From Chryseolinea lacunae (GTDB lineage: Bacteria; Bacteroidota; Bacteroidia; Cytophagales; Cyclobacteriaceae), in NCBI RefSeq assembly GCF_016735595.1, contig NZ_JAERRB010000001.1, positions 992,001 to 1,056,000 on the forward strand: a stretch of 64,000 nucleotides of DNA, read 5' to 3'. The notes beneath the pieces were generated by a model. The model did no database searches and was not told where the DNA came from. It worked only from the letters and a program-made list of their open reading frames with translations. This document shows positions 18,975 to 28,634 of this stretch, piece after piece (position 1 is the first letter of the stretch; every line of letters starts with the position of its first letter). A program made the translations under genes and the position numbers.

Positions 18975-19134
18975 TGATAATAATGGCGGATTGCGGGCTA
19001 AATTTCAACGTTTTTCTGGCCATCCCTGCATTCACTGCCCATCCATAGAAAAGATTGTGTCCAATTATGGGCACTTTTTATGGTTTTTTGATGACAGGGC
19101 AATAGTTTTATTCTTTCTAGAAGCAGACAAGAGA

Positions 19135-20508
19135 ATGTGTAAATCCGCAGGACGCATATTGCTGGTCGACGACGACGAATTTGTATTGCTGTCTGTTAAA
19201 CTTTTGCTGGAGCCGCATTTTGCCAGCGTGAAAACCACAAACAACCCCGAACGCATCCCGGCCTTGTTCGAACAGGAACAGTTTGATGTGGTGGTGCTCG
19301 ACATGAACTTCCGGCACGGCGACACCACGGGCAACCAGGGTTTGTTCTGGCTCCGAAAAATTCTGAGCCTTCACCCCGACACACAAATTATCCTGCTCAC
19401 GGCCTACGGCGACATCCAACTGGCCGTTGACTCTATTAAAGAGGGCGCATTGGATTTTATTGTGAAGCCCTGGCAAAACGAAAAGCTTCTCACCACCGTG
19501 AAGACGGCCAACGTGGTGAGCCAGGAGAAAAAGAATGTGAAGTTGCTGAAGTCACAACAGAAGTCGCTGGTCTCGGCCTTGCGCCAGGCTCATGAACCGC
19601 TCATTGGAAATTCGCCAGCACTCAACGCCATTCGCAAAACCATCGACAAGGTGGCACCCACCGAAGCCGAAGTGCTCATCCTGGGTCAGAACGGCACGGG
19701 CAAAGAAGTGATTGCCCGCGAAATACACGCGCGCTCCAAACGCGCCGACGGAATTTTTATGGCCGTAGATGTGGGATCGCTCAGCGAATCATTATTCGAA
19801 AGCGAATTGTTCGGCCACCGCAAGGGCGCGTTCACCGACGCCAAAGAAGACCGCATCGGCCGCTTCGAAGCCGCCGCGGGTGGCACGTTGCTGCTCGACG
19901 AAATCGGAAATTTATCATTGCCGCTGCAAGCCAAACTGCTCACCGTCTTGCAACATAAAAAGGTGACCCGTCTCGGCACGCACGAGCCCATCGCCCTCGA
20001 TGTGCGCATCGTCTGCGCCACCAACTGCAACCTGCACGCCATGGTGAGCGACGGAAAATTCCGAGAAGATCTGCTCTATCGTATCAACACCGTGGAGATG
20101 ACCGTGCCACCCCTCCACGATCGTGCAGAAGACATTCCCCTGATCGCGACACATTTTCTGAAAAAGTTTTCGGCAAAATACCAGAAGCCCTATCTCAAAC
20201 TTTCCGAAGCCGCGCTGGCGCAACTGCAAGGCTACCGGTGGCCGGGCAACATCCGTGAACTGCAACATGCCGTGGAGCGCGCCGTCATCATGTGCGAAGG
20301 AGAAGAACTTCTTCCCGACGACTTTGGCCGCGATCCGCAAAAGGTGCAGGGCGAGTTTTCGTTCGAGCGGCTCAACCTCGAACAGCTTGAAGCGTGGGCT
20401 ATCCGAAAAGCCATTGCCAAACATCATGGCAACATCAGCCATGCGGCCGAAGAATTGGGTCTGTCGCGTGGCGCACTATACCGGAGAATTGAAACCTATG
20501 GTATTTAA
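19135..20508 (+). CDS. Sigma-54-dependent response regulator (NtrC family)
   Basis: A 457-residue activator starting at the ATG at 19135 (the frame is open further upstream but only this start gives a normal receiver domain). Receiver domain: acidic DDD at 12-14, phospho-acceptor Asp56, Lys111 in VKPW. AAA+ domain: Walker A GQNGTGKE (184-191), Walker B LLLDEI (252-257). The sigma-54-contacting loop reads GAFTDA (231-236) instead of GAFTGA. The C-terminus carries a Fis-type HTH (NISHAAEELGLSRGALYRRI). On phosphorylation it should activate sigma-54 promoters. The kinase gene overlaps its 3' end by 11 nt, and the permease trio is divergent. The rpoN gene is not in the window. Confidence 0.93.
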   Translation: MCKSAGRILLVDDDEFVLLSVKLLLEPHFASVKTTNNPERIPALFEQEQFDVVVLDMNFRHGDTTGNQGLFWLRKILSLHPDTQIILLTAYGDIQLAVDSIKEGALDFIVKPWQNEKLLTTVKTANVVSQEKKNVKLLKSQQKSLVSALRQAHEPLIGNSPALNAIRKTIDKVAPTEAEVLILGQNGTGKEVIAREIHARSKRADGIFMAVDVGSLSESLFESELFGHRKGAFTDAKEDRIGRFEAAAGGTLLLDEIGNLSLPLQAKLLTVLQHKKVTRLGTHEPIALDVRIVCATNCNLHAMVSDGKFREDLLYRINTVEMTVPPLHDRAEDIPLIATHFLKKFSAKYQKPYLKLSEAALAQLQGYRWPGNIRELQHAVERAVIMCEGEELLPDDFGRDPQKVQGEFSFERLNLEQLEAWAIRKAIAKHHGNISHAAEELGLSRGALYRRIETYGI

Positions 20509-21835
20509 AAAATTCAGGATCAACATCGTTCTTCGTGTGGCGCTGCTCACCGCGTGCATTTTGTTGCTGGCGTGGTGCGTGGTGCAGCAGCGATACCTGC
20601 GCAGTGCTTACCTCGGCGTCGCGCTTGTCGTGATCCTGGTGGAATTGGTGTGGTACATCGACCGCTTCAACCGCGACATGAAGGTGTTCATGACCAGCCT
20701 GCTGCAACGCGACTTCACCACCCATTTTCAATCGACCGGACGCGGCAAAAGCCAGGACGATTTGTATGAAACATTAAATCAGATATCCGAAGCCTTCAAA
20801 AAGATCAGCACCGAACGCGAAACGCAATTCCGCTACCTCGAAATGCTGGTGGAACACGTGCGCGTCAGCATCCTCAGCATCGACGCCGACGGGAATGTGC
20901 ATCTCGCTAACCAGGCGCTAAAAAATCTGCTACAGAAAAACATTCTCCCCAACATCAAAGCGCTGGAATTGTTTGGAGACGCGTTTGTGAACACGCTGCG
21001 CGAAATTCGCTCGGGTGAAACCTTGCTGGTGAAACTGCGGGTGAATCAGGAATTGCTTCAATTGTCGCTGCACGCCGCAGAGTTCAAACTGCAGGGGCGC
21101 TACTACAAACTCATCTCCATGCAAAACATCCGCAGCGAACTCGACGCGCGCGAAGTAGAAGCCTGGCAAAAGCTCATCCGCGTGCTGGGTCACGAAATCA
21201 TGAACTCGGTGTCGCCCATCACATCGCTCAGCGCCACCCTGCACGGAATGGTCACACAAAATCAACAGGTTCTGGAAATACCCGGAAACACCTTGTTCGA
21301 ATCGTTAGACAAAGGGTTGGAAGCCATCAAAATCCGTAGCGAAGGGCTTTACAATTTCACACAAACCTATCGCAAGCTCACAGGCATTCCCAAACACGCG
21401 CCACTGCAAACCGATCTCAAAAAAATTGTGGCCCGTGTGCAATTGCTGCTGCAATCCAAACTGGCTGACAACGGCGTGACGCTCTCCGTACACCAGGTCG
21501 ATGTCAGCGTTTTTGTTGACCCCGAACTAATGGAACACGTGCTCATCAATCTTATCCTGAACGCCATCGACGCTTTGGCCAACACAAAAAATCCCGTCAT
21601 CGAAATCAAAACATCACAACACCAAAAAGGAAACACCTGCATCCACGTGATCGACAACGGCGAAGGCATGGACGACGCCACGCTCGAAAAAATATTCATC
21701 CCCTTCTTCACCACGCGCAAGCATGGATCGGGCATCGGCCTGGCCATCACCAAACAAATCCTACAGCTGCACCGGGCCGACATTCAGGTGATCAGCGAAG
21801 CCGGCAACGGCACGGAATTTAAGATTCTTTTATAA
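20498..21835 (+). CDS. Membrane sensor histidine kinase (NtrB/NtrY-like) paired with the NtrC regulator
   Basis: 445 residues starting at the ATG at 20498, which overlaps the end of the regulator gene by 11 nt, a sign of translational coupling. Two transmembrane helices near the N-terminus (about 12-30 and 37-54) are separated by only a few residues, so there is almost no periplasmic sensor; a cytoplasmic PAS-like region follows (about 112-215). The H-box is LIRVLGHEIMNSVSPI with His232, followed by N-box (LINLILNAIDAL), G1 (DNGEGMD), F-box (FIPFFTTRKHGSG) and G2 (GIGLAI). It should phosphorylate Asp56 of the upstream-encoded regulator. The signal is unknown; the layout suggests an intracellular or membrane cue. 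Confidence 0.93.
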   Translation: MVFKKFRINIVLRVALLTACILLLAWCVVQQRYLRSAYLGVALVVILVELVWYIDRFNRDMKVFMTSLLQRDFTTHFQSTGRGKSQDDLYETLNQISEAFKKISTERETQFRYLEMLVEHVRVSILSIDADGNVHLANQALKNLLQKNILPNIKALELFGDAFVNTLREIRSGETLLVKLRVNQELLQLSLHAAEFKLQGRYYKLISMQNIRSELDAREVEAWQKLIRVLGHEIMNSVSPITSLSATLHGMVTQNQQVLEIPGNTLFESLDKGLEAIKIRSEGLYNFTQTYRKLTGIPKHAPLQTDLKKIVARVQLLLQSKLADNGVTLSVHQVDVSVFVDPELMEHVLINLILNAIDALANTKNPVIEIKTSQHQKGNTCIHVIDNGEGMDDATLEKIFIPFFTTRKHGSGIGLAITKQILQLHRADIQVISEAGNGTEFKILL

Positions 21836-21844
21836 CGGAATTCA

Positions 21845-22285
21845 CTACACCACTTTTTCCCACGTAACTGTAAACACGGTTTCGCCGGTTTGGGTTGGAA
21901 CAGGAGGCGTGCTCACCTGCAAAATATTGTCCTTCACCGTAGCGAAGCGAACCTGTTCCATTCCCAGCCAGTTGGGAAAGAGGCTGCCTTCCACCACGTG
22001 CACAATCTCGCCGGGCTGTCGTTCAAAATATCTTCCGAAGTAGGCGAGGTAGCTGAGAAAGGCGCCCTTCGCCTCCTCAGCCGTCCCGCTGTTAATACCA
22101 TCGGATGCAAATCGTTTTCGATCGTTGCGCATCAATTGCGCATTCATGTTGCCTGCTTCGTCATACATCAACACCCCCGTAGCGTCTTTTCCAAAGTAGT
22201 CAATCAGTTCGCCATGTTCTCCTGTGAACGTCCACGAGATCAGCTTCCAGGTGCCCACCACCTTGTCTTTCACCGACTCTCGCAT
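21845..22285 (-). CDS. Lipocalin-like domain protein, downstream of the PKS
   Basis: A 146-residue protein of the bacterial lipocalin-like group: it opens with VVGTWKLISWTF (the GxW-type start of the barrel), has GVLMYDEAGNMNAQLM and ends FTVTWEKVV. Small proteins of this type appear as single-domain binders or, in some secondary-metabolite clusters, as possible cyclases or ligand carriers. Its ATG lies 3 nt after the PKS stop on the same strand, so the two are almost surely cotranscribed. A role in handling the polyketide product is inferred only from this. It converges on the histidine kinase gene with a 9-nt gap. Confidence 0.8.
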   Translation of the reverse strand: MRESVKDKVVGTWKLISWTFTGEHGELIDYFGKDATGVLMYDEAGNMNAQLMRNDRKRFASDGINSGTAEEAKGAFLSYLAYFGRYFERQPGEIVHVVEGSLFPNWLGMEQVRFATVKDNILQVSTPPVPTQTGETVFTVTWEKVV

Positions 22286-22288
22286 GGC

Positions 22289-25200
22289 CTATGCTGGTTG
22301 GTTGATGGTTTGCAACGAACCTTGATGCGCCAACGTTTTTTGAATCGTGGCCGTAACAAACGCAGCGTCCTGCTCAACGTAACGGTGTCCTCCGGGACGC
22401 GACACCAGGGCAAACGACTTGGTCGTCTCCTGCTCCCACTGTTCCACTTGCTGATGTGTTACACGCGGGTCGCTCTGACCGTGAAAGGCGACAATCGAAA
22501 CGGGCAATGCATCTTCACGCACATAGTGATAGTTGTTGAGCAACTCCAGGTCTGCGCGCAGAATGCGGATGAGTATTTGTTGCAACTCCAGGTCCTCCAC
22601 ATTTTCGATGGCCACGTGCGGGAACATTTCCGCCAATTCGCCATCCGACAACTGGTGATTCACCGTGCGTTTGTCGTACGAGAAAAGACTGGGTGTGGAT
22701 GACACAAAAAGTTTTTCGGGCAGGGCAAGTTTATTTTTGCGCAGGGCGCGGATGGTTTCGAATGCCACCAGTCCGCCCATGCTATGACCAAAGAAGGCAA
22801 AGGGCTTATCCATCAGTGCAGTCAACGCGGGCAACACACCTTGCAACAGATCTTCCAATCTGCGGTAAGGCTGCTCCGCCCAACGCTTGCCGCGACCGGG
22901 CAATTCCAGCGCTACAATTTCGAATGTGTTGTCAAATTGTTCTTCCCATCCATGATAAAGCGACGCACTGCCGCCAGCGTCGTGGAAACAAATCAACCGG
23001 CGTGTGGCCGAAGGGTTTGGCCGTGTCACTACGAACCACTCGTGTTCCACGGCAGGCTTGGGTTGGGCTACCGCGCTGTGTTTTACCAGGTCTTCGATCA
23101 GGCGCTGCTCCGCGGTCTGGGTACGCAGGTTGCCAAAGAGGAACGTGGCATATTCGCGGATGCTGGGGTGCGACCAGAACATGGCCACAGACAGTTTCAG
23201 TTCCAGGCTCTTCTCCAACAAGTTTCTCAATTGGATGGCCATGAGCGAATCCACACCAAGTCCTTTAAAGGTCATGGTGTTGCCGATGCGCGATGCAGGC
23301 ATCTTGATAATCTTGCTCACGTGGCGCGTGATCAGTTGTTCGAGTGCGTCCTTGCGTTCGCGTTCGTCGGCCAGCAGCGTGTAGGTTTCCAGGAAGCTGG
23401 TTTCTTTTTGTGACACCACGTCCTTGGTCTCCATGAGGCCTTTGAAATAGTTGGTACGTGCCAGGGCCGAGTAGTACGATCCCATTTGCGCCGCGTCAAT
23501 TTTCATGATGCCGATTTGTGTGAGGTCGTGTGCGGCAATGGTGTCGTAGACCTCCATGGCATCCTGCATCACGATGGGTTCGAAGCCTTCGGCGCGTGCA
23601 TATTTTTCAAGCTCGGTTTCGTTGGCCACCATGCCCACGTCTTTGATCACACCCCAGTTGATGCTTTGCGCCGTAAGGCCGCTTTGTCTGCGGCGATGTG
23701 CCAGCACATCCAGGAAACTGTTCGCTGCCACATAGCTTGCCTGACCGCTGAGGCCGATGAGCGAAGAAGCCGACGAGAACAGGATGAAACATTCCAACGG
23801 CAGGTGCTGTGTGAGCATGTGCAAATTCCAGGCTCCTTTCACTTTTGGCGCCAGGGTTTCCATAAATTCAATCTCTGTTATTTTGTCGATGGCTTTCGCC
23901 TCGATAACACCGGCGGCATGAATCACACCCTTCAGCGGCGGCATGGTGTCGCCTATATTTTCGATAACCGATTTCAACTGGTCGGTGTGGCTGGTGTCGG
24001 CCTGGAATATTTTAAAATGACAACCTTGCGATTCGTAAGCAAGCATTTTGTTCATTACCGAATCAGACGCCGCACCGGTGCGACTCAGCAACGCGAAGTG
24101 ACGGGCACCGCGTTTGATCATCCACTCAATGAACACAAAGCCAAGTCCTCTGAAACCCGTCACAAGGTATGTTCCGTTTTCCGAGAAGCGTGCCGGCGAC
24201 TGTTGTGTGGCTGGCGTCATGGTTCCGGTAAAGGTTCTCAGGCGGGGCACATATTGCGTGCGGCCACGCAGGGCGATTTCGCGCTCTTCGGTAAGGTCTT
24301 CCTGCATCAATTGAAGAACCTGATCCAGCTCTTCCATCATCGGGTTAAAGCTGAGGTCGTAGCGCTTGCCTTCATACTGCGGCAATTCGTTGCTGATCAC
24401 GCGCACCAGACCCGAAAGGGCACCGTGCACCACTTGCGTGTGATGCTTGTCGTTGCCCACCATCTGCATGCCGTTGGTGACCACGGCCAGCTTCGGCGTT
24501 TTGGACACAATGCGCGACGTGATCTCCTGCATCGTATAAAGCAAACTGATGCTGCCGTATACCTGTTCGCCTTCCAACTCGTCGGCGGTTAATTCACGCT
24601 CACTTGAAGGATAGTAGATACCTCCCATGTGTAGGATACCGTCTATGGCCTGACCGTCGTGCAAAAGATCTTTCACCAGGCGTGCGTAGTCTTCTTTGTC
24701 GGCATAGTTCAGTTTGTATTCAACACTACCCGTTTCGTCTTGCGCTTTGCCAAAGGCGCGATCGGGTGTTACGTGAATGAGGTGCAAGCCTGCGGGGTCG
24801 ATCTTTTCAAGAAGGATGCGGCTCAGTCCATACACATCGCCAAACACAATCCAGCTTTCGGGTTTGCTTTTCACCGCCATTGGTTTTTTCGCGAAGGTGC
24901 GTTCCGTCCACGCGATGTCATAGAGCCAGTTCTTCACTTTCTCGTTCTCGCGGCGGATGAGGTCTGCATCAAGAATTTTTCCTTGCAGTCCCGACACTTT
25001 CAGCACCACACTGTCTTGAGCACCAAAAATCACGAGGTCGGCTTTCACGGTCAATGTGCCACGCTCGTTGTCGATCTTGGCAGGATAAAGCCGCGCTTCA
25101 CCACGAACCGGCAAAGAATAGTCAACCTTGCCCAACAATTGCACCTCGTCTACCGAAGTGAGAAACGTGGTGCGATCGGACGACGCGTTCTGCTGTTGCG

Positions 25201-28200
25201 CCACCGTGAGGAACAACGGTTGGAAGCAAGCATCCAGCAACGCGGGATGCAAGGCATAGCGATGGCCATTCTGACGAATGCTGTCTTCGGGCGTCACAAC
25301 AAACGACACATAGGTGTCTTCGCCATGCTGTTCCGTCGCCAATTCGGTCAGGCCTTGAAAATATTTTCCGTATTGCAGACCCAGACTGGTCAGTGATTGG
25401 TAATAAGCTTTTATGTCTACGGGTGCTGCCGCATCGGTGAAGTGCACCAAGCGGTCTTTGTTCACCAGCGATCCGGTATACATGGTCAACTCGCCATCGG
25501 CCAGCAATGTCCATCCCGATTTATCGCCTTGTGGTGCTTTGGCAAAGAACTTAAAAACGTTGTTGCCGTTTTCGTCTTCCACCATGCGCAGCTGCACGGT
25601 TTTGCTCTCCCCTTCTTCGAGGCTCACCGACTGAATGAAATTGAGCTTGCGAATAACAGGAATGCCGGCGCCGTGAATTTCCGATGCCGCTTCCAGAATA
25701 ATTTCCACATAGCCGGCGCCTGGGAACACAGGGGTAGCGTTCACCTGGTGGTCGGCCAGATACGGATATTTGCCCAGGCTGACCTGTGTCTCCCAATACC
25801 GAAGATGATCCAGACCGGCCAGCGTTAAATGTTGGCCCAGCAAGGGGTAGCGAAGGCCGGAGTTTTTGTCGCGTTGTTCGGCCGAGCGATCTTCCAGCGC
25901 ATAGGTGTCGCGTTGGAATGGGTAGTGCGGCAGCGTGATGTCGGGAGCGGTTTCGGTTCCATAGAAATCACTCCAGTTCACGGTAAAGCCTTTTGTATAA
26001 AGCTCACCCAGGTTTTTGACTAACGTTTCCTGCTCGGGTTTTTCGCGTAGCAACGAGGGCACCGTGATCACTTTTGCTTTTCCAAATTCTGCACATTCGT
26101 TCACCGCGTTGGTCAGCACAGGGTGTGGGCTGCATTCAATGAACACCACATGCTGGTCTTCCATCAGTTGCTGCATCACGGCCGAGAACTGCACAGTGTT
26201 GCGCAGGTTGGTCACCCAATAGTCGGCGTTCATTTCCTGGCCTTCCATGCGGCGCGCCTGCACCGTGGAGTATACCGGAATTTCACCGGCCATCGGCTTC
26301 ACAAAATGCAATGCCTGACGCAGGTCTTCTTTCAACGGATCCATCTGCTGACTGTGTGATGCCACGTCAACTTTCACCATGCGACCAAAGAGCCCTTTGC
26401 TTTCAAGTTCGTGCAAAAGTTGTTCGATCGACTGCTTGTCGCCGGCCACTACGGTTGACTTGGGACTATTGGACACGGCCACCGACAATGCGGGGTAGCG
26501 TTGAATCATTTCTTCGGCCGATGCTTTATTCAGTTCGGTCACCGCCATGGCACCCCCTTGTCCACTCACTTTTTTCATGAGACGGCTGCGGGTGCAGATA
26601 ATGTTAGCAGCATCATCAAGGCTGATGGTTCCGGCAACACATGCTGCGGCCACCTCCCCCATGCTGTGACCAACCACAGCCTGCGGGCGAATGCCCCACG
26701 ACATCCACATTTTTGCCAAAGCAATCTGCACGGCGCACAACGCAGGTTGAATCACATTGATTTCATTCAGGCGGCTCTTCTCGGCCGTGGCCTGCAACTG
26801 TTCAATGAGCGACCAGTCGGTGAATTTGGCAAATGCCTTGTCGCACGCCTCAATGGTCTTGCGGAACACGGGTTCCTTCTCCATAAGTTCTTTGGCCATG
26901 CCAAGCCACTGCGATCCCTGACCCGGAAACACAAACACCACTTTGTCTTCAGCCGTGAGCGCTTGTGCACCGGTGAGTTCTTGTTCCTCCTTCAGGAAGT
27001 CGTCGAGCGCTGTGAGCACTTCTTCCTTTGTATCGCCCGAAATGTTGATGCGCAGATCGAAGTTGGGTTTCAGCAACGCCGTGGCCACACACAGATCGTG
27101 GAAGGCTTCGTTGGAAAGTTCTTTTATTTTATCGCTATATTCCTTCGCCAGGTTCTTCAGCGCTTTGGGCGACTTGGCCGACAGCGGAAGGCTGTAGCGG
27201 ATGTTTTCAAGATCGATAACTTTCGCCGAAGGTTCGTCTCTGTATTCTTCAATGATGGTGTGGGCATTAGTGCCGCCCCAGCCAAACGAGTTCACACCGG
27301 CTTTCAGTTTCTCGCCGTTCTTCACGGGCCATTGACCCAATTCGTTTTGAACCTGCAACTTCAGCTCGTCGAACGCGATGGCCGGGTTGGGGTTCTTGAA
27401 GTTCAAACTTGGCGGCAACATTTTGTTTTGAATCGACAACACCACCTTGATAAGTCCGGCCATGCCGGCGGCGGCTTCGAGGTGACCGATGTTGGTTTTC
27501 ACCGAACCCACGCGAAGTTTGTTTTTGCGATTGGATCTGAAAAATTCTCCCAGCGCGCGCGTCTCGGTGGGGTCGCCCAGCTTGGTGCCCGTGCCGTGCG
27601 CTTCTATATAATGTATGTCTTCCGGAGCAATGCCCGAACCGGCATAGGCCTCCGTGAGCACTTGCTTTTGACCGGCGATGCTGGTGGCGGGCAAGTTGAC
27701 GTTGAAACCATTGTTGTTCATGGCCGAGCCTTTCACTACAGCGTAGATCTTGTTGCCATCGCGCTCGGCATCGGACAGGCGCTTCAACAGCAACACTCCG
27801 GCACCTTCGCCACGCACAAAACCATCGGCGCCTTCATCGAAGGTGCTGCACTTTCCTTTTTTAGATAGTCCGCCAAACTTCGAGAGCAAAACGTTTTGAT
27901 CGGGATCGAGAATGTGGTTGATGCCGGCGGCGACAGCAAGTTCGGTACTGCCATCCCACAGACTTTGACACGCCAGATGCAAGGCCACAAGCGACGATGA
28001 GCAGCCGGTGTCCATCACCAGACTGGGACCTGTGAACCCAAACGCAAACGACACGCGGTTCGCGATGATGTTTGAGGATTGGCCCACGGCAGAGTGCGAT
28101 GTGACCGGCGCATTTTTATGTTTACGCAGATGTTCGAAGTCGTTCCAGATGTTGCCCACATAAACGCCAACCTTTCCACCCTGCACCTGCTGGTATGGGA

Positions 28201-28552
28201 TGGTTGAGTTCTCGATGGCCTGCCACACCAATTCAAGCATCAGTTTTTGCGAGGGGTTCATTTCGGCTGCTTCGGCCGGCGAGATATTGAAGAACAACGA
28301 ATCAAAGTCATGAATATCTTCCAACATCGACGCGTGGCGTTGGTGGGACTTACCTTGTGCGCTGGGATCCGGATCGTAGTAGTCGTCGTTGTTCCAGCGC
28401 GACTTTGGTATTTCGGTGATGGTATCCCTACCTTCACAAAGAAGTTTCCAAAAGGCTTGCAAGGTTTCAGCTTGGGGGAAACGGCACGACATGCCGACGA
28501 TGGCGATGGGGTCTTTCATAACTTGGGGTTGATGGTGATGAGGTGTCTTCAT
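22289..28552 (-). CDS. Single-gene type I polyketide synthase, KS-AT-DH-KR-ACP-TE
   Basis: A 2087-residue megasynthase with one full module and its own release domain. KS (about 13-440): Cys184 in DTGCSSS, His319 in EAHGTGT, His357 in NIGHLEA. AT (about 538-860): Ser630 in GHSMGE, with VASH at 730-733. DH (about 900-1200): His935, where the motif is HQVNATPVFP (Ala for the usual Gly), and Asp1107/Gln1111 in LLDACFQ. KR structural and catalytic parts (about 1230-1690): TGFRGLG cofactor site, Ser1594, Tyr1607. ACP: Ser1769 in GVDSLMAI. TE (about 1845-2075): Ser1924 in GHSMGG, Asp2028, His2056, closest to stand-alone type II TEs. There is no ER, methyltransferase or loading domain. The order up to ACP is that of iterative aromatic or partially reducing PKSs such as NcsB and MdpB. 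Iteration and product are inferred or unknown. A divergent PPTase gene supplies the activating enzyme. Confidence 0.95.
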   Translation of the reverse strand: MKTPHHHQPQVMKDPIAIVGMSCRFPQAETLQAFWKLLCEGRDTITEIPKSRWNNDDYYDPDPSAQGKSHQRHASMLEDIHDFDSLFFNISPAEAAEMNPSQKLMLELVWQAIENSTIPYQQVQGGKVGVYVGNIWNDFEHLRKHKNAPVTSHSAVGQSSNIIANRVSFAFGFTGPSLVMDTGCSSSLVALHLACQSLWDGSTELAVAAGINHILDPDQNVLLSKFGGLSKKGKCSTFDEGADGFVRGEGAGVLLLKRLSDAERDGNKIYAVVKGSAMNNNGFNVNLPATSIAGQKQVLTEAYAGSGIAPEDIHYIEAHGTGTKLGDPTETRALGEFFRSNRKNKLRVGSVKTNIGHLEAAAGMAGLIKVVLSIQNKMLPPSLNFKNPNPAIAFDELKLQVQNELGQWPVKNGEKLKAGVNSFGWGGTNAHTIIEEYRDEPSAKVIDLENIRYSLPLSAKSPKALKNLAKEYSDKIKELSNEAFHDLCVATALLKPNFDLRINISGDTKEEVLTALDDFLKEEQELTGAQALTAEDKVVFVFPGQGSQWLGMAKELMEKEPVFRKTIEACDKAFAKFTDWSLIEQLQATAEKSRLNEINVIQPALCAVQIALAKMWMSWGIRPQAVVGHSMGEVAAACVAGTISLDDAANIICTRSRLMKKVSGQGGAMAVTELNKASAEEMIQRYPALSVAVSNSPKSTVVAGDKQSIEQLLHELESKGLFGRMVKVDVASHSQQMDPLKEDLRQALHFVKPMAGEIPVYSTVQARRMEGQEMNADYWVTNLRNTVQFSAVMQQLMEDQHVVFIECSPHPVLTNAVNECAEFGKAKVITVPSLLREKPEQETLVKNLGELYTKGFTVNWSDFYGTETAPDITLPHYPFQRDTYALEDRSAEQRDKNSGLRYPLLGQHLTLAGLDHLRYWETQVSLGKYPYLADHQVNATPVFPGAGYVEIILEAASEIHGAGIPVIRKLNFIQSVSLEEGESKTVQLRMVEDENGNNVFKFFAKAPQGDKSGWTLLADGELTMYTGSLVNKDRLVHFTDAAAPVDIKAYYQSLTSLGLQYGKYFQGLTELATEQHGEDTYVSFVVTPEDSIRQNGHRYALHPALLDACFQPLFLTVAQQQNASSDRTTFLTSVDEVQLLGKVDYSLPVRGEARLYPAKIDNERGTLTVKADLVIFGAQDSVVLKVSGLQGKILDADLIRRENEKVKNWLYDIAWTERTFAKKPMAVKSKPESWIVFGDVYGLSRILLEKIDPAGLHLIHVTPDRAFGKAQDETGSVEYKLNYADKEDYARLVKDLLHDGQAIDGILHMGGIYYPSSERELTADELEGEQVYGSISLLYTMQEITSRIVSKTPKLAVVTNGMQMVGNDKHHTQVVHGALSGLVRVISNELPQYEGKRYDLSFNPMMEELDQVLQLMQEDLTEEREIALRGRTQYVPRLRTFTGTMTPATQQSPARFSENGTYLVTGFRGLGFVFIEWMIKRGARHFALLSRTGAASDSVMNKMLAYESQGCHFKIFQADTSHTDQLKSVIENIGDTMPPLKGVIHAAGVIEAKAIDKITEIEFMETLAPKVKGAWNLHMLTQHLPLECFILFSSASSLIGLSGQASYVAANSFLDVLAHRRRQSGLTAQSINWGVIKDVGMVANETELEKYARAEGFEPIVMQDAMEVYDTIAAHDLTQIGIMKIDAAQMGSYYSALARTNYFKGLMETKDVVSQKETSFLETYTLLADERERKDALEQLITRHVSKIIKMPASRIGNTMTFKGLGVDSLMAIQLRNLLEKSLELKLSVAMFWSHPSIREYATFLFGNLRTQTAEQRLIEDLVKHSAVAQPKPAVEHEWFVVTRPNPSATRRLICFHDAGGSASLYHGWEEQFDNTFEIVALELPGRGKRWAEQPYRRLEDLLQGVLPALTALMDKPFAFFGHSMGGLVAFETIRALRKNKLALPEKLFVSSTPSLFSYDKRTVNHQLSDGELAEMFPHVAIENVEDLELQQILIRILRADLELLNNYHYVREDALPVSIVAFHGQSDPRVTHQQVEQWEQETTKSFALVSRPGGHRYVEQDAAFVTATIQKTLAHQGSLQTINQPA

Positions 28553-28634
28553 ATAAAATATCTTGCTATCGTGAAATAATAATCGAATGTACTTACACCT
28601 ATGACATCAGTTTTTTTAACAACCGGCGAAACAT

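Noticed and set aside
18990-19030. Second sigma-54-like match (TGGCGG ... GC) before the NtrC gene itself
   Set aside because: GG and GC are at the right spacing but the other positions fit poorly, so it is not distinguishable from chance.
26501-27868. Open frame of 455 codons on the strand opposite the PKS
   Set aside because: It lies wholly inside the KS/AT coding region in antisense and has no recognisable protein features.
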